64,000 bases of DNA from Clostridium_AD frigoriphilum (GCF_036541405.1 NZ_JAZHFS010000007.1:62001-126000); one strand, 5' to 3'. Counted from the first letter of the stretch, positions 43,694 to 53,020 are shown. Made by a program: numbers and translations. The notes: a model not told the origin generated them from the sequence alone.

Positions 43694-45493
43694 TTAACTT
43701 CTTGCAAATATCTCTTGAAATTCAACACCTTCAAGCTTTTCTTTTATTAGAAGTTCTTCTGCAACTGCGTTAAGTTTGCTTCTATTATCAGTTAAAAGCG
43801 TCAACGCTTTTGTATATGCAACATCTATAAGTTTCTTTATTTCTATATCTATTTTGTATGCTGTTTCTTCGCTGTATTTTCTATCTTTGCCCATATCTCT
43901 TCCAAGGAATACTTCATCACTACCTGAACCAAATGCTATTGTCCCAAGAGTGTCACTCATTCCATAGTCCATTACCATTTGTCTTGCGATTCCTGTGGCT
44001 CTTTCGATATCATTACTAGCACCAGTACTTATATCACCAATAACTAGTTTTTCTGCAACTCTACCACCGAGTAACCCCACAATTTCTTCTTCAAGTCTTG
44101 ACCTAGACATATATGATCTATCTTCTTCTGGAAGACGCATAGTATATCCACCAGCCCTTCCTCTTGGAACTATACTTATCTGATGAACAGGATCAGAATT
44201 TGGAAGTAAATTCATGACAATTGCATGGCCTGCTTCATGGTATGCTGTAAGTTTTCTATCAACTTCACTAACAACTCTACTCTTCTTTTCAGGTCCAGCC
44301 ATTATTCTTGTAGCCGCTTCTTCAAGTTCTTCCATTCCAATTAGCTTTTTATCTCTTCGCACAGTTAAAAGTGCTGATTCATTCATTAAGTTTTCAATAT
44401 CTGCACCTGTAAATCCAGGTGTTCTTTTAGCAAGTACACTAAGCTTAACTTCAGGTTCAAGATGCTTATTTTTAGAATGAACTGCGAGTATTGCCTCTCT
44501 ACCTTTTCTATCAGGTACCCCAACAAGAATTTGTCTATCAAATCTACCTGGTCTTAGTAGTGCTGGATCAAGTACATCTGCTCTATTGGTAGCTGCGATC
44601 ATTATTATTCCTTCATTTTCTCCAAATCCATCCATCTCAACTAGAAGTTGGTTTAATGTCTGTTCTCTTTCATCATTTCCACCACCAACACCTGCACCCC
44701 TTTGTCTTCCCACAGCATCAATTTCATCTATAAAAATTATACAAGGTGAATTCTTTTTTGCCTGTTCAAATAAATCTCTGACTCTAGACGCTCCAACACC
44801 GACAAACATTTCTACAAAATCAGAACCTGAGATACTAAAAAATGGAACTCCAGCTTCTCCAGATATTGCTCTTGCAAGGAGTGTTTTACCAGTTCCTGGA
44901 GGTCCTATTAATAAGACTCCCTTTGGTATTCGAGCTCCCATTTCCATATATCTTTTAGGTTGTTTTAAGAAATCAACTATCTCCGCAAGCTCAGCTTTCT
45001 CTTCATCTGCTCCTGCAACATCATCAAAACTTACTTTTTTCTTATTAGGATCGGCAAGTTTCGCTTTACTTTTGCCAAATTTCATCACACCACCGCTTCC
45101 ACCGGCGCCTTTTGACTGTTTCATAAATATAAATCCAAAACCTACAAGCATTAAAATCAATAATACATTAGGCAAGTACTGTAACCACACTGGAATAGTT
45201 GGTGGTTTTACGTATGTTTCTTCAACGCTTGCACTCTTTGGGTGATCTTTAATAAATTGAAATAGTCTGGCAGATGGAACAATTGTTTTATATGTAGATC
45301 CATTTTTTAATGTTCCCGAAACCGACATTTGATCTGTTTCAACCACAAAACTTTTTATAGTATTATTTGTCCAATTACTTTGAAATTGATTAAAATTAAT
45401 AATAGTTGATTTCTGATCTGTTTTAGAAAGCATAAATACTGCAACAAGAACAAAAACTATAGTCCATGCAGCAATACCTGATCTTTTTTTCAT
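43694..45493 (-). CDS. ftsH: ATP-dependent zinc metalloprotease FtsH
   Basis: A 599-residue membrane-anchored AAA+ protease. Helices at about 8-20 and 108-124 flank a small outside domain. The AAA module has Walker A (LIGPPGTGKTLLARA), Walker B (IIFIDEIDAVGRQR) and the second region of homology (ATNRADVLDPALLRPGRFDR). The peptidase has HEAGHA with the zinc ligands. It degrades misfolded membrane proteins and regulators. It is monocistronic, with its own terminator. Clostridia often have hpt-ftsH pairs; no hpt gene is present here. Confidence 0.97.
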   Translation of the reverse strand: MKKRSGIAAWTIVFVLVAVFMLSKTDQKSTIINFNQFQSNWTNNTIKSFVVETDQMSVSGTLKNGSTYKTIVPSARLFQFIKDHPKSASVEETYVKPPTIPVWLQYLPNVLLILMLVGFGFIFMKQSKGAGGSGGVMKFGKSKAKLADPNKKKVSFDDVAGADEEKAELAEIVDFLKQPKRYMEMGARIPKGVLLIGPPGTGKTLLARAISGEAGVPFFSISGSDFVEMFVGVGASRVRDLFEQAKKNSPCIIFIDEIDAVGRQRGAGVGGGNDEREQTLNQLLVEMDGFGENEGIIMIAATNRADVLDPALLRPGRFDRQILVGVPDRKGREAILAVHSKNKHLEPEVKLSVLAKRTPGFTGADIENLMNESALLTVRRDKKLIGMEELEEAATRIMAGPEKKSRVVSEVDRKLTAYHEAGHAIVMNLLPNSDPVHQISIVPRGRAGGYTMRLPEEDRSYMSRSRLEEEIVGLLGGRVAEKLVIGDISTGASNDIERATGIARQMVMDYGMSDTLGTIAFGSGSDEVFLGRDMGKDRKYSEETAYKIDIEIKKLIDVAYTKALTLLTDNRSKLNAVAEELLIKEKLEGVEFQEIFARS

Positions 45494-45838
45494 CAGAGAA
45501 CACCTCTCTTTCTCAATATATTACTTAACCTCTTATGTTCTTAGTCCTTAACTTATTGTATACTTAATCATATAAAAAATTCTATTGATTTCATAATACC
45601 TTCTACATTATATCCTTAATTGCCATAACTTCATAATAAAGTTTAATTTTTTTTAATTTTTTTTACTTATCTCATTATTTTACCCTTTCCACCCCTCCAT
45701 ATACTATGTTTATAAATGAGAGTATATCATAGCTATTATCAAAACACAACAGTTTCAAAACTACTTTGTTCAGTTATGTTGATATAAAATTTCCATTGTG
45801 TTATATTTATAGAAAATCGAGAACGGGGTGACAAAAAT
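45494..45838. other. Intergenic region between ftsH and the TetR gene
   Basis: 345 bases with no gene. The divergent promoters of ftsH and the TetR-family gene must lie here. A small palindrome, AGTTTCAAAACT (45751-45762), about 80 bases before the TetR start could be its operator, but arms of only 5 bp make this weak. Confidence 0.5.
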
Positions 45839-46477
45839 ATGGATATAATAAACAAATCCGATTTTGTTGAAAATATCAAAGAAAAAATTCCAGTAAAACT
45901 TGGAAGGCCTATTGATAAGCTACGTGATCTCGCTATTCTTAGAGCAGCCTTAGAACTAGTAGCAGAGCAAGGATACGATTCTGTAACCATGGACGCTATA
46001 GCCCTACGCGCCCATGCAGGAAAAGCTACCTTATACCGCAGATGGAAGTCTAAACCATATCTTATTGCAGAAGCTATAACATTTATCATGCCCTGCGTGC
46101 AGAAGGTTGATCCTACCCGCTGTGGTGATAATTTGAGAAATTATTTATGTGAATTACTTAGCACATATTTCGGGGTAGACGACGAGGTTAGGCAAAAGGT
46201 AATGCTCTCCATCTCAACAGCAATAAGCAGGGATAAATCATTATCCGAAGCTATTCACCTAGATTGCATAACAAACCAAACATATATATTTCGTGAGGCC
46301 ATAGCATGTAGCCTAAATAAAAAAATAGATGAACACCAATTGAAACTTCTCGCCGATGTAGGGCCAGCATTATTATGTTATCAACTTATATCCACAGGAA
46401 AACCAATTGAAATGAAATATGTAGAACATATTGTTGATGATTTAATAATTCCACTTATATCACTGAATAGAAATTAA
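45839..46477 (+). CDS. TetR/AcrR-family transcriptional regulator
   Basis: A 212-residue repressor with the N-terminal helix-turn-helix in ALELVAEQGYDSVTMDAIAL and GKATLYRRWKSKPYLIAEA (recognition helix), and a helical ligand-binding domain ending LISLNRN. The start follows GAACGGGGTGACAAAAAT. No exporter or enzyme gene lies beside it; ftsH is divergent and pyruvate kinase follows by 140 bases with its own promoter, so the target is unclear. Confidence 0.88.
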   Translation: MDIINKSDFVENIKEKIPVKLGRPIDKLRDLAILRAALELVAEQGYDSVTMDAIALRAHAGKATLYRRWKSKPYLIAEAITFIMPCVQKVDPTRCGDNLRNYLCELLSTYFGVDDEVRQKVMLSISTAISRDKSLSEAIHLDCITNQTYIFREAIACSLNKKIDEHQLKLLADVGPALLCYQLISTGKPIEMKYVEHIVDDLIIPLISLNRN

Positions 46478-46517
46478 AAACCTTCCTAAAATATTCATTA
46501 CAAAACGATTTAAGTTC

Positions 46518-46546
46518 TTTACCAAATTTGGTTTTACATGTATTAT
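46518..46546 (+). promoter_or_regulatory. Putative pyk promoter overlapped by a palindrome
   Basis: TTTACC (46518-46523) and TATTAT (46541-46546) with 17-base spacing form a plausible promoter. A perfect 12-bp palindrome, ACCAAATTTGGT (46521-46532), overlaps the -35, so a repressor could act here. The start is about 65 bases before the pyruvate kinase ATG. Confidence 0.4.
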
Positions 46547-46617
46547 TATTAAAAAGAAATATATAACTTTTCTTAATGAATACATACTTAAACACAAATG
46601 AGAGGAGATAATAAACA

Positions 46618-48039
46618 ATGAGAATGACAAAAATAATATGTACTTTAGGCCCCGCTGTAGACGATGATATTTTATTAGAAGAATTAATACTCGGAGGTAT
46701 GGATGTAGCAAGATTAAATTTTTCTCATGGCACTCACGCTGAGCAAAAAGTTAGAGTTGATAGAGTAAAAAAAGTTAGAAAAAAATTAAATATTCCAGTT
46801 CCATTATTGCTTGATACCAAAGGGCCTGAAATTAGATTAGGTAAGTTTAAAATGGGCAAAGTAACATTAAAAGAGAATAATATCTTCATACTTGTAAATG
46901 AGGATATTTTAGGAACAGATGAAAGATCAACTATTTCCCACAAAGAGTTATATAAAGATGTTAAAGTCGGAACTAAGATATTAATAAATGATGGACTTGT
47001 AGCCATAGAAGTACAAAAGGTTGTAGACAAAGACATACATTGCATAATATTAAATGGCGGTGACATAAGTAATAACAAAGGAGTCAATATTCCCGAGACA
47101 GATACCCATTTGCCTGCAATAACAAATCAGGACATTGAAGATATTAAATTTGCTATAGAAAATGAATTTGATTTTATTGCTTGTTCTTTTGTACGAAAAG
47201 CAACAGACGTAAACGAAGTTAGAAAAATATTAAAGGAATATGGTGGACAAGATATAAGGATAATTTCAAAAATTGAAAATAGAGAAGGCGTAAAGAATTT
47301 TGATGAAATACTAGCGGTTTCTGATGGAATTATGGTAGCTAGAGGCGATCTAGGCGTAGAAATACCTACAGAAGAAGTTCCTCTTGTTCAAAAAATGATA
47401 ATCAAGAAATGCTATAACTATGGTAAACCAGTAATAACTGCAACTCAAATGCTAGATTCAATGATTGTAAATCCAAGACCAACTAGAGCAGAATCTAGTG
47501 ATGTTGCAAATGCCGTTTACGATGGAACTAGTGCAATTATGCTTTCTGGCGAAAGTGCCATGGGTAAGTACCCCATTGAAAGTGTAAAAACCATGGTAAG
47601 AATAGCTCAAATGGCAGATGAGTCTATAGATTATGGCAGTAAACTAGCTGCAATGAAATTTGATACAATGGAAAATATCACAAATGCTATAAGTTATGCA
47701 ACTTGCACAATTGCCCTACAGTTAAATGCAGTATCAATAATTTGTGCAACCCAATCTGGACAAACTGCTAGAATGATCTCTAGATTTAGGGCATCTTGTC
47801 CCATAATAGCAACTACATGGAATCCAAGGGTTCAAAGGCAGTTAGCTATTTCTTGGGGGGTGACTCCATTACTAGTTAAAGCTGCAACAAACGTTGAAGA
47901 AATGTTTGAAATTGGTGTTAAAACAGCTTTAGATATTAAGTTAGTTAAAAATGGAGATATTATTGTAATAACCGCTGGAGGACCAGTCGGAAAAGTTGGA
48001 ACAACGAATATACTAAAAGTTGAAACAGTAGGCGAGTGA
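46618..48039 (+). CDS. pyk: Pyruvate kinase
   Basis: A 473-residue pyruvate kinase: TKIICTLGPAVDDD at the start, ARLNFSHGTHAEQK, the metal/substrate region ISKIENREGVKNFDEI and the signature GIMVARGDLGVEIPTEEV, TATQMLDSMI. It lacks the extra PEP-utiliser-like C-terminal domain found in Bacillus and some clostridial enzymes, so length is of the short type. It makes ATP and pyruvate in the last step of glycolysis. GAGAGGAGATAATAAACA precedes the ATG. No pfkA is next to it, unlike the common pfkA-pyk pair. Confidence 0.97.
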   Translation: MRMTKIICTLGPAVDDDILLEELILGGMDVARLNFSHGTHAEQKVRVDRVKKVRKKLNIPVPLLLDTKGPEIRLGKFKMGKVTLKENNIFILVNEDILGTDERSTISHKELYKDVKVGTKILINDGLVAIEVQKVVDKDIHCIILNGGDISNNKGVNIPETDTHLPAITNQDIEDIKFAIENEFDFIACSFVRKATDVNEVRKILKEYGGQDIRIISKIENREGVKNFDEILAVSDGIMVARGDLGVEIPTEEVPLVQKMIIKKCYNYGKPVITATQMLDSMIVNPRPTRAESSDVANAVYDGTSAIMLSGESAMGKYPIESVKTMVRIAQMADESIDYGSKLAAMKFDTMENITNAISYATCTIALQLNAVSIICATQSGQTARMISRFRASCPIIATTWNPRVQRQLAISWGVTPLLVKAATNVEEMFEIGVKTALDIKLVKNGDIIVITAGGPVGKVGTTNILKVETVGE

Positions 48040-48061
48040 TTTTAATTCCCTAATAATATAA

Positions 48062-48095
48062 AAAGCCAATCTAGATTAATACCTAGGTTGGCTTT
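48062..48095 (+). terminator. Terminator of pyk
   Basis: AAAGCCAATCTAG and CTAGGTTGGCTTT form a 13-bp stem with one G-T pair and an 8-nt loop, followed by GTTTA. The 200 bases from here to the next gene contain only a 41-codon minus-strand frame without a ribosome site. Confidence 0.8.
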
Positions 48096-48296
48096 GTTTA
48101 TGGAAATATACTTACATTTATAACTTTTATCTCACTAAGTCTTCCAATTTCTTAATTGTTATTCCTTCATCGTATGTTAATAAGCAATCCTTATTAACAA
48201 TAGTGTCAATGAACAATTTTCTCGCTATACTTTCTTTCAATATTTTCTCCATGCTTATTTATGCTTGTTTTAAAGTAATAGTCCCACCCTTTGATG

Positions 48297-48686
48297 TTAT
48301 TTCACCATTATGTTTATCTCTTTTTCAATATTATCTGCAGCAATTTTTTCTTCTTCTGATATGTTCTCAATATGTATTAGACCTTCAATAAATGACTTAT
48401 CTTTTATTGCACACTTTATAATTGAAATCATCTCATCCTGAGCATTCTTAATATCTAACTCACCATCTCCATCTAATACCTTACAAAATACTGCTTCACT
48501 TCTATTACCATTTTCATTAGATGCTATTGTATAGATAGGCCTTAGAATTTGTGCATCACTCTTAACAAATGTATCCGTCATTAATATCGTATATTCCATT
48601 TTAATCATTTTATTATCATGTTTTTTATGTTTAAGCAATACTATACAAACAAAAACCACAATTATAAAACCATAAATATAATTCAT
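48297..48686 (-). CDS. Hypothetical membrane-anchored protein, 129 residues
   Basis: A single N-terminal helix (YIYGFIIVVFVCIVLLKHKK) anchors a soluble domain of about 100 residues with no Cys pairs or catalytic motif. ILRPIYTIASNENGNRSEAV and the acidic C-terminal helix are the only notable parts. CGGGGGAGAAGTCA precedes the ATG. Its neighbours on both sides are on the other strand. I do not recognise a family. Confidence 0.68.
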   Translation of the reverse strand: MNYIYGFIIVVFVCIVLLKHKKHDNKMIKMEYTILMTDTFVKSDAQILRPIYTIASNENGNRSEAVFCKVLDGDGELDIKNAQDEMISIIKCAIKDKSFIEGLIHIENISEEEKIAADNIEKEINIMVK

Positions 48687-48862
48687 TGACTTCTCCCCCG
48701 ATTGTTTTTGTTATATATTTTACCATTGTAGCAAAAATACTTCAATATTTTTAATCAACATTCCTACACATAAAAATAAACACCTATACCCTTATGGATA
48801 TGGATGTTTTAATTTAACTTATTTCACAAAGAATTAAAAATAAATAAGAGTTCAGAAATTAT

Positions 48863-48903
48863 ATACACGCCTACTTGACAATATAGAGTAGTGGGTGTAT
48901 ATT
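48863..48903 (+). promoter_or_regulatory. PadR operon promoter with inverted-repeat operator
   Basis: TTGACA (48875-48880) and TATATT (48898-48903) are 17 bases apart. An imperfect inverted repeat, ATACACGCCTACT (48863-48875) and AGTAGTGGGTGTAT (48887-48900), overlaps both elements. PadR-type regulators typically repress their own promoters through such dyads. Confidence 0.62.
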
Positions 48904-48941
48904 TTTTCTATGCTATTAAGTAATACAAAGTAGGTGATTAT

Positions 48942-49262
48942 TTGGCTAATTCAACGCAAATATTGAAAGGTTTACTCGAAGGATGTATTTTAAAAATTGT
49001 AAGTACCCATGAAACTTATGGTTATGAAATATGCGAAAAACTAACAGTGTATGGATTTCAAGAAGTTTCTGAAGGTAGCGTCTATCCCATTCTTATAAGA
49101 CTGGAAAAGAAAAAGCTACTTTACTCTAATATGATTAAGTCCCCTTTCGGACCAATGAGAAAATATTATTATCTAACTAAAGAAGGAACTACGGAATTAG
49201 AAGATTTCATATCATCTTGGGATAAAATTAAGAATAACATTGATAATGTATTGGAGGGATAG
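48942..49262 (+). CDS. PadR-family transcriptional regulator
   Basis: A 106-residue winged-helix regulator with the PadR pattern: STQILKGLLEGCILKIVSTH, YGYEICEKL, SEGSVYPILIRLEKKKLL and PMRKYYYLTKEG. The start is TTG behind AAAGTAGGTGA. It is first in an operon with a HAAS-like membrane protein, a one-helix protein and a YidC paralogue, and likely represses that operon until an envelope or drug signal releases it. Confidence 0.92.
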   Translation: MANSTQILKGLLEGCILKIVSTHETYGYEICEKLTVYGFQEVSEGSVYPILIRLEKKKLLYSNMIKSPFGPMRKYYYLTKEGTTELEDFISSWDKIKNNIDNVLEG

Positions 49263-49265
49263 TTA

Positions 49266-49970
49266 ATGATGCTCGAATGGAGACTTAAAAAGCTTAGATT
49301 TAAAGAGCAAAAAAATTTAAATGGGAGTAACTTATATTTATATAGAAGCATAACTTCATATATACAGAAGAGCGAATTGGGCGGAACTGAAAAGGAAGAA
49401 ATTCTTCAACAGGTCGTAGATATGATGTTACAAGCACAAATAGAAAAAAAGCCAATGGAATTAATTATTGGGAATGACTATCATGAATTTTGTAAATCAA
49501 TTATTGAAGAATATAGTAGTGACAAAAGCAAAAACTACAGATTATTAGATTATATACAAAAAGGTCTATTTTACTCGATAACAAGTTCAGTTTTTTTGTG
49601 GATAGTGATTGGATTAAAAAATTCTTCATTTACCCTAGGCATAACTGTAGATATGCTTATAACAATAAGTGCTATTTCATTTATTTTAATTCCGGCAACA
49701 CGAAAAAGTAGTCAAGAAAGTCCATCATTAAATTTTTGGAATAAAAAATATTACGCAATAAATAGTGGAATTACTGAACCTGGCTTTAATGGTTTTATTT
49801 TTGTGATATTTGCTATTTTATTAATAAGATTTATTCTTGGAGAGACTCTATCTACTAAAGTTTTTAGTTATACAATAACTCTACATTCAGCTACTCCATA
49901 TATACTACTAATACTTTTAATAATTGGATTTATTGAAATTTATAAAAGAATGTATAATAAACGTCGATGA
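49266..49970 (+). CDS. PadR-associated membrane protein (HAAS-like)
   Basis: A 234-residue protein beginning three bases after the padR stop. The N-terminal 90 residues form a helical cytoplasmic domain (SELGGTEKEEILQQVVDMML) like the HAAS or DUF1048/DUF1700 domains often encoded next to PadR. Four transmembrane helices follow (near 100, 125, 180 and 215). Function unknown, but such proteins are thought to transmit signals to PadR. Close spacing implies coupled translation. Confidence 0.72.
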   Translation: MMLEWRLKKLRFKEQKNLNGSNLYLYRSITSYIQKSELGGTEKEEILQQVVDMMLQAQIEKKPMELIIGNDYHEFCKSIIEEYSSDKSKNYRLLDYIQKGLFYSITSSVFLWIVIGLKNSSFTLGITVDMLITISAISFILIPATRKSSQESPSLNFWNKKYYAINSGITEPGFNGFIFVIFAILLIRFILGETLSTKVFSYTITLHSATPYILLILLIIGFIEIYKRMYNKRR

Positions 49971-50053
49971 TATCTGTCTAAATTTTTAAAATTCAACAAT
50001 GTTACTAATATATGTTATATTATCCAAAACTAGTATATGAGGAGGTATGCACG

Positions 50054-50299
50054 TTGAATTATGACTTAATAAATTTAATGCAATTAATGTTTTTAGTGAT
50101 ATGTTTTACTGGCATACTATCATATACTTTATATACCTATAAAAATTTCAAAAATAAAACCAAAGAAAATATAACAAGAAGTGTTTTAATTCAGTGGCTT
50201 GGATTTATAAAAAAAGTACTTCCGGAAGATTATATTATTTATGAAAAATATGTTATATGGATATATGTAGAACGATTAAAAATTGAAATGATGTTTTAG
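50054..50299 (+). CDS. Small one-helix membrane protein in the yidC operon
   Basis: From TTG at 50054, seven bases from GAGGAGGT, an 81-residue protein: one N-terminal helix (LMQLMFLVICFTGILSYTLY) and a basic C-terminal part rich in Tyr and Lys. A longer frame from 50012 lacks a ribosome site. It lies 84 bases after the HAAS-like gene and 26 before the yidC-like gene. It could be a substrate or partner of the insertase. No family recognised. Confidence 0.62.
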   Translation: MNYDLINLMQLMFLVICFTGILSYTLYTYKNFKNKTKENITRSVLIQWLGFIKKVLPEDYIIYEKYVIWIYVERLKIEMMF

Positions 50300-50325
50300 C
50301 CAAAATTATTCGAGGGAGGATAAAT

Positions 50326-50970
50326 ATGAACATCATTTTTAATTTTTTAAGTAGTTTATTAGATTCAATTTTTAATTTTACTGGGGATTGGGGCCTGGCA
50401 ATAGTTTTTCTTACCATAAGTGTAAGATTAGTACTTTCTCCAATGTCTTTCAAACAAAAAAAATCCATGCACCAGCAGCAAAAATTTGGTATAAAAATGC
50501 AAGAAATAAAGGAAAAATACAAGGATAACAAATACAGACTTGACGTCGAAGTTAAAAAACAATCTGCAGAGAGTGCAAAAAGTATGCTGGGTTGCTTAGT
50601 GACGTTGTTACAACTGCCTATAATAATGACCCTGTGGAGTGTATTTAATAAGCTTCCCGTGAGCGCTAGTACATTTCTTATACCATGGGTATCTAGTATT
50701 AAGGTCTCAGACAGTTATTTTATAGTTCCACTAATATATGTGCTTATATCGCTAACACCAAGTCTGCTTTCATATGTAACCTTACTTAAAATTGAAGGTC
50801 AGGCAACACTTAGCAAGAGTAATATAATAATAATGGCAGTAGCTGGTTTGTTTGTTGCTAAAGCAGCTCCAATCGCAGTTGGAATATACCTAATCACCAC
50901 AAGTGTGTTCAACTTTCTAGAAGAGCTTATTTTTAGACTATATATAAGAAATTCAAAAATTAGGAACTAA
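50326..50970 (+). CDS. YidC/Oxa1-family membrane insertase paralogue
   Basis: A 214-residue Oxa1-superfamily protein with five helices. The first core helix has WGLAIVFLTISVRLVLSPM, with the conserved Arg of the hydrophilic groove, followed by the cytoplasmic coiled hairpin KFGIKMQEIKEKYKDN. It inserts single- or double-spanning membrane proteins. It has no lipobox and is shorter than the housekeeping YidC (usually beside rnpA and jag), so it is an accessory copy. It is the last gene of the PadR operon and ends in a strong terminator. Confidence 0.88.
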   Translation: MNIIFNFLSSLLDSIFNFTGDWGLAIVFLTISVRLVLSPMSFKQKKSMHQQQKFGIKMQEIKEKYKDNKYRLDVEVKKQSAESAKSMLGCLVTLLQLPIIMTLWSVFNKLPVSASTFLIPWVSSIKVSDSYFIVPLIYVLISLTPSLLSYVTLLKIEGQATLSKSNIIIMAVAGLFVAKAAPIAVGIYLITTSVFNFLEELIFRLYIRNSKIRN

Positions 50971-51010
50971 AAATTAAGGGCTGAACAATTATGTTCTAGC
51001 CCTTAATTTT
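50970..51010 (+). terminator. Terminator of the PadR-yidC operon
   Basis: AAAATTAAGGGCT and AGCCCTTAATTTT pair, with a second stem GAACA/TGTTC on top and one bulged T. AATTTTTT follows on the plus strand. Confidence 0.9.
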
Positions 51011-51028
51011 AATTTTTTGATATAAACA

Positions 51029-51727
51029 TTATTTTAATAAGTAAACAAATGTCAAATTACCTATTACTTTAGATATTGGTTGTGGTTCAGTTAGTCCTTT
51101 AGGAACACTGCCATCATAAAAAAACAATGCATTATTTGTTGGATCGGCCCCGCTAAGAGCTTCACTCGCAGCCTTAAGCGCGCTTGCCTGTGCCGGTCTA
51201 TTGATATTACCATTTAATACTGGTGTAAATTGATAACCTCCTTTTGTGCGTTCATTTATAACAGCACTGATTGAATTTGGAAAATATCCACTCTTAACTC
51301 TATTTACAACTACTGCCCCTACAGCAACTTGAGCACTATAAGATTCTCCTTGTGCCTCTGCAGTTATTAGTCTGGATAATAAGTTCAAATCACTTTCTGT
51401 ATATTTTATTGCTATACGGTCTGCCTTAGCTACCGTTTTATCTTGAGCCTTTAATTTAACTTGCGATGTAGTAGAACTAGTTGTTACTGGAACCTTAATA
51501 ATTTGTCCTGGGAAAATAGTATCATTCCATTTATTATTAGTTTTCCTTAAATCATTTAATGATTGTCCACATTTTTTCGCTATCACAGATAAACAATCCC
51601 CACTTTTCACAATATATGTTTTAGTTGTTAGTGAAGTTGCAAGTACATTTTGTGATGTAATTGTTGCAAAACCAATTGTTAATGCTGATGCTAAGAAAAT
51701 AGATCTAATACTTTTAAATTTATTCAT
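51029..51727 (-). CDS. LysM plus SleB-like cell wall hydrolase
   Basis: A secreted protein of 232 residues: signal peptide (MNKFKSIRSIFLASALTIGF then a VLA-type site), one LysM (YIVKSGDCLSVIAKKCGQSL, about residues 38-82) and a SleB/CwlJ-type domain (about 113-232, LLSRLITAEAQGESYSAQVA with the catalytic Glu). It binds and cuts peptidoglycan, probably cortex. The catalytic domain is about 70 percent alike by eye to the coiled-coil hydrolase at 16859-17965, so the two are paralogues differing in targeting module. AGGAGGACAC-type site precedes the ATG. Confidence 0.9.
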   Translation of the reverse strand: MNKFKSIRSIFLASALTIGFATITSQNVLATSLTTKTYIVKSGDCLSVIAKKCGQSLNDLRKTNNKWNDTIFPGQIIKVPVTTSSTTSQVKLKAQDKTVAKADRIAIKYTESDLNLLSRLITAEAQGESYSAQVAVGAVVVNRVKSGYFPNSISAVINERTKGGYQFTPVLNGNINRPAQASALKAASEALSGADPTNNALFFYDGSVPKGLTEPQPISKVIGNLTFVYLLK

Positions 51728-52024
51728 TTTAAGTGTCCTCCTAATGCCTTCCAGTTTAATTTGCTAATTATGGTATAGGCATATAAATTTATATAATTTT
51801 ACTGCAAAATTAAATTTCGCTGTTTTATTCTAAATATCGTCATATTATACCATAATAATATAAAGATGGTATGCTAATATAATTTACTTTCTAATTTTTG
51901 TAAACTTTATATATAATATACGTTATAGTATTAATTTTATAAGAACATGACAACATACTTAATTTGAGTTAAATGGTTTACATATCTATCATATATGATA
52001 ATATTAATATAAGAAGGTGATAAA

Positions 52025-53020
52025 ATGTCATATGTATCTAATAGCAAAAAATACTTAACAATGAAATATAATAAATGCGGTAATAGCGGTTTAAAACTCT
52101 CTGCAATATCTCTTGGTTTATGGCATAATTTTGGTTATTCAGATTCCTTTGAAAACTCAAGAGCTCTAATTCATAAGGCTTTTGACCTTGGAATTACACA
52201 TTTCGACCTTGCAAATAACTATGGTCCTCCTCCTGGCTCTGCAGAGGAGACCTTCGGCAAAATCTTAAAACAAGATCTTTCAGGTTATAGAGATGAACTT
52301 GTTATCTCTACGAAGGCAGGTTATACCATGTGGCCCGGTCCTTATGGTGATTGGGGTTCAAAAAAATATTTAGTCTCAAGTCTTGACCAAAGTCTAAAAC
52401 GAACTGGACTCGATTATGTGGATATCTTTTATCATCATAGACCTGATCCTAATACCCCTTTAGAAGAAACTATGTCTGCTTTAGATTTAATAGTAAAACA
52501 AGGTAAAGCTCTTTATGTAGGCTTATCCAACTATAAACCAGCTGAAACCAAAATGGCTTCTGCTATACTAAAAAATTTAGGCACCCCTTGTTTAATTCAC
52601 CAGCCCTCTTATTCAATGTTTAACAGATGGATAGAGGATGGTCTTCAAGATGTTCTAGAGCAGGAAGGTATCGGCTCTATAGCCTTTAAACCTCTACACC
52701 AAGGTTTACTGACTACAAAATATTTAAAAGGAATTCCTAAAGATTCAAGAGCTGCTGGCAACTCAGCTTTCTTACATTCTGAAGATATTACAAAAGAACA
52801 ATTAGAAAAAGTTTCTAAATTAAATGTTTTGGCAATGGAACGTTCGCAAACTTTACCTCAACTAGCCTTAGCTTGGGTATTAAGGGGTGGACATGTTACC
52901 TCTGCACTAATAGGTGCAAGTAAGGTAAGTCAAATCGAAGATAACGTAGGTGCACTAAATAATTTAGACTTTAGTGCAGGTGAACTAGAACGTATAGAAC
53001 AAATATTAGCAAACAAATAG
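52025..53020 (+). CDS. Aldo/keto reductase (YghZ/L-glyceraldehyde 3-phosphate reductase type)
   Basis: A 331-residue TIM-barrel oxidoreductase. LSAISLGLWHNFG, THFDLANNYGPPPGSAEETF and DYVDIFYHHRPDPNTPLEET match the AKR14/YghZ group that reduces L-glyceraldehyde 3-phosphate and methylglyoxal with NADPH. Catalytic Asp, Tyr, Lys and His are in place (D in HFDLANNY, Y, K in STKAG, H in YHHRPD). AAGAAGGTGATAAA precedes the ATG. The 297-base region before it holds only its promoter and the divergent hydrolase leader. Confidence 0.9.
   Translation: MSYVSNSKKYLTMKYNKCGNSGLKLSAISLGLWHNFGYSDSFENSRALIHKAFDLGITHFDLANNYGPPPGSAEETFGKILKQDLSGYRDELVISTKAGYTMWPGPYGDWGSKKYLVSSLDQSLKRTGLDYVDIFYHHRPDPNTPLEETMSALDLIVKQGKALYVGLSNYKPAETKMASAILKNLGTPCLIHQPSYSMFNRWIEDGLQDVLEQEGIGSIAFKPLHQGLLTTKYLKGIPKDSRAAGNSAFLHSEDITKEQLEKVSKLNVLAMERSQTLPQLALAWVLRGGHVTSALIGASKVSQIEDNVGALNNLDFSAGELERIEQILANK

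Noticed and set aside
48100..48250. 41-codon minus-strand frame after pyruvate kinase
   Set aside because: It begins with a plausible ATG but has no ribosome site, no known domain and a nearby upstream stop; it may be a gene fragment but cannot be supported.
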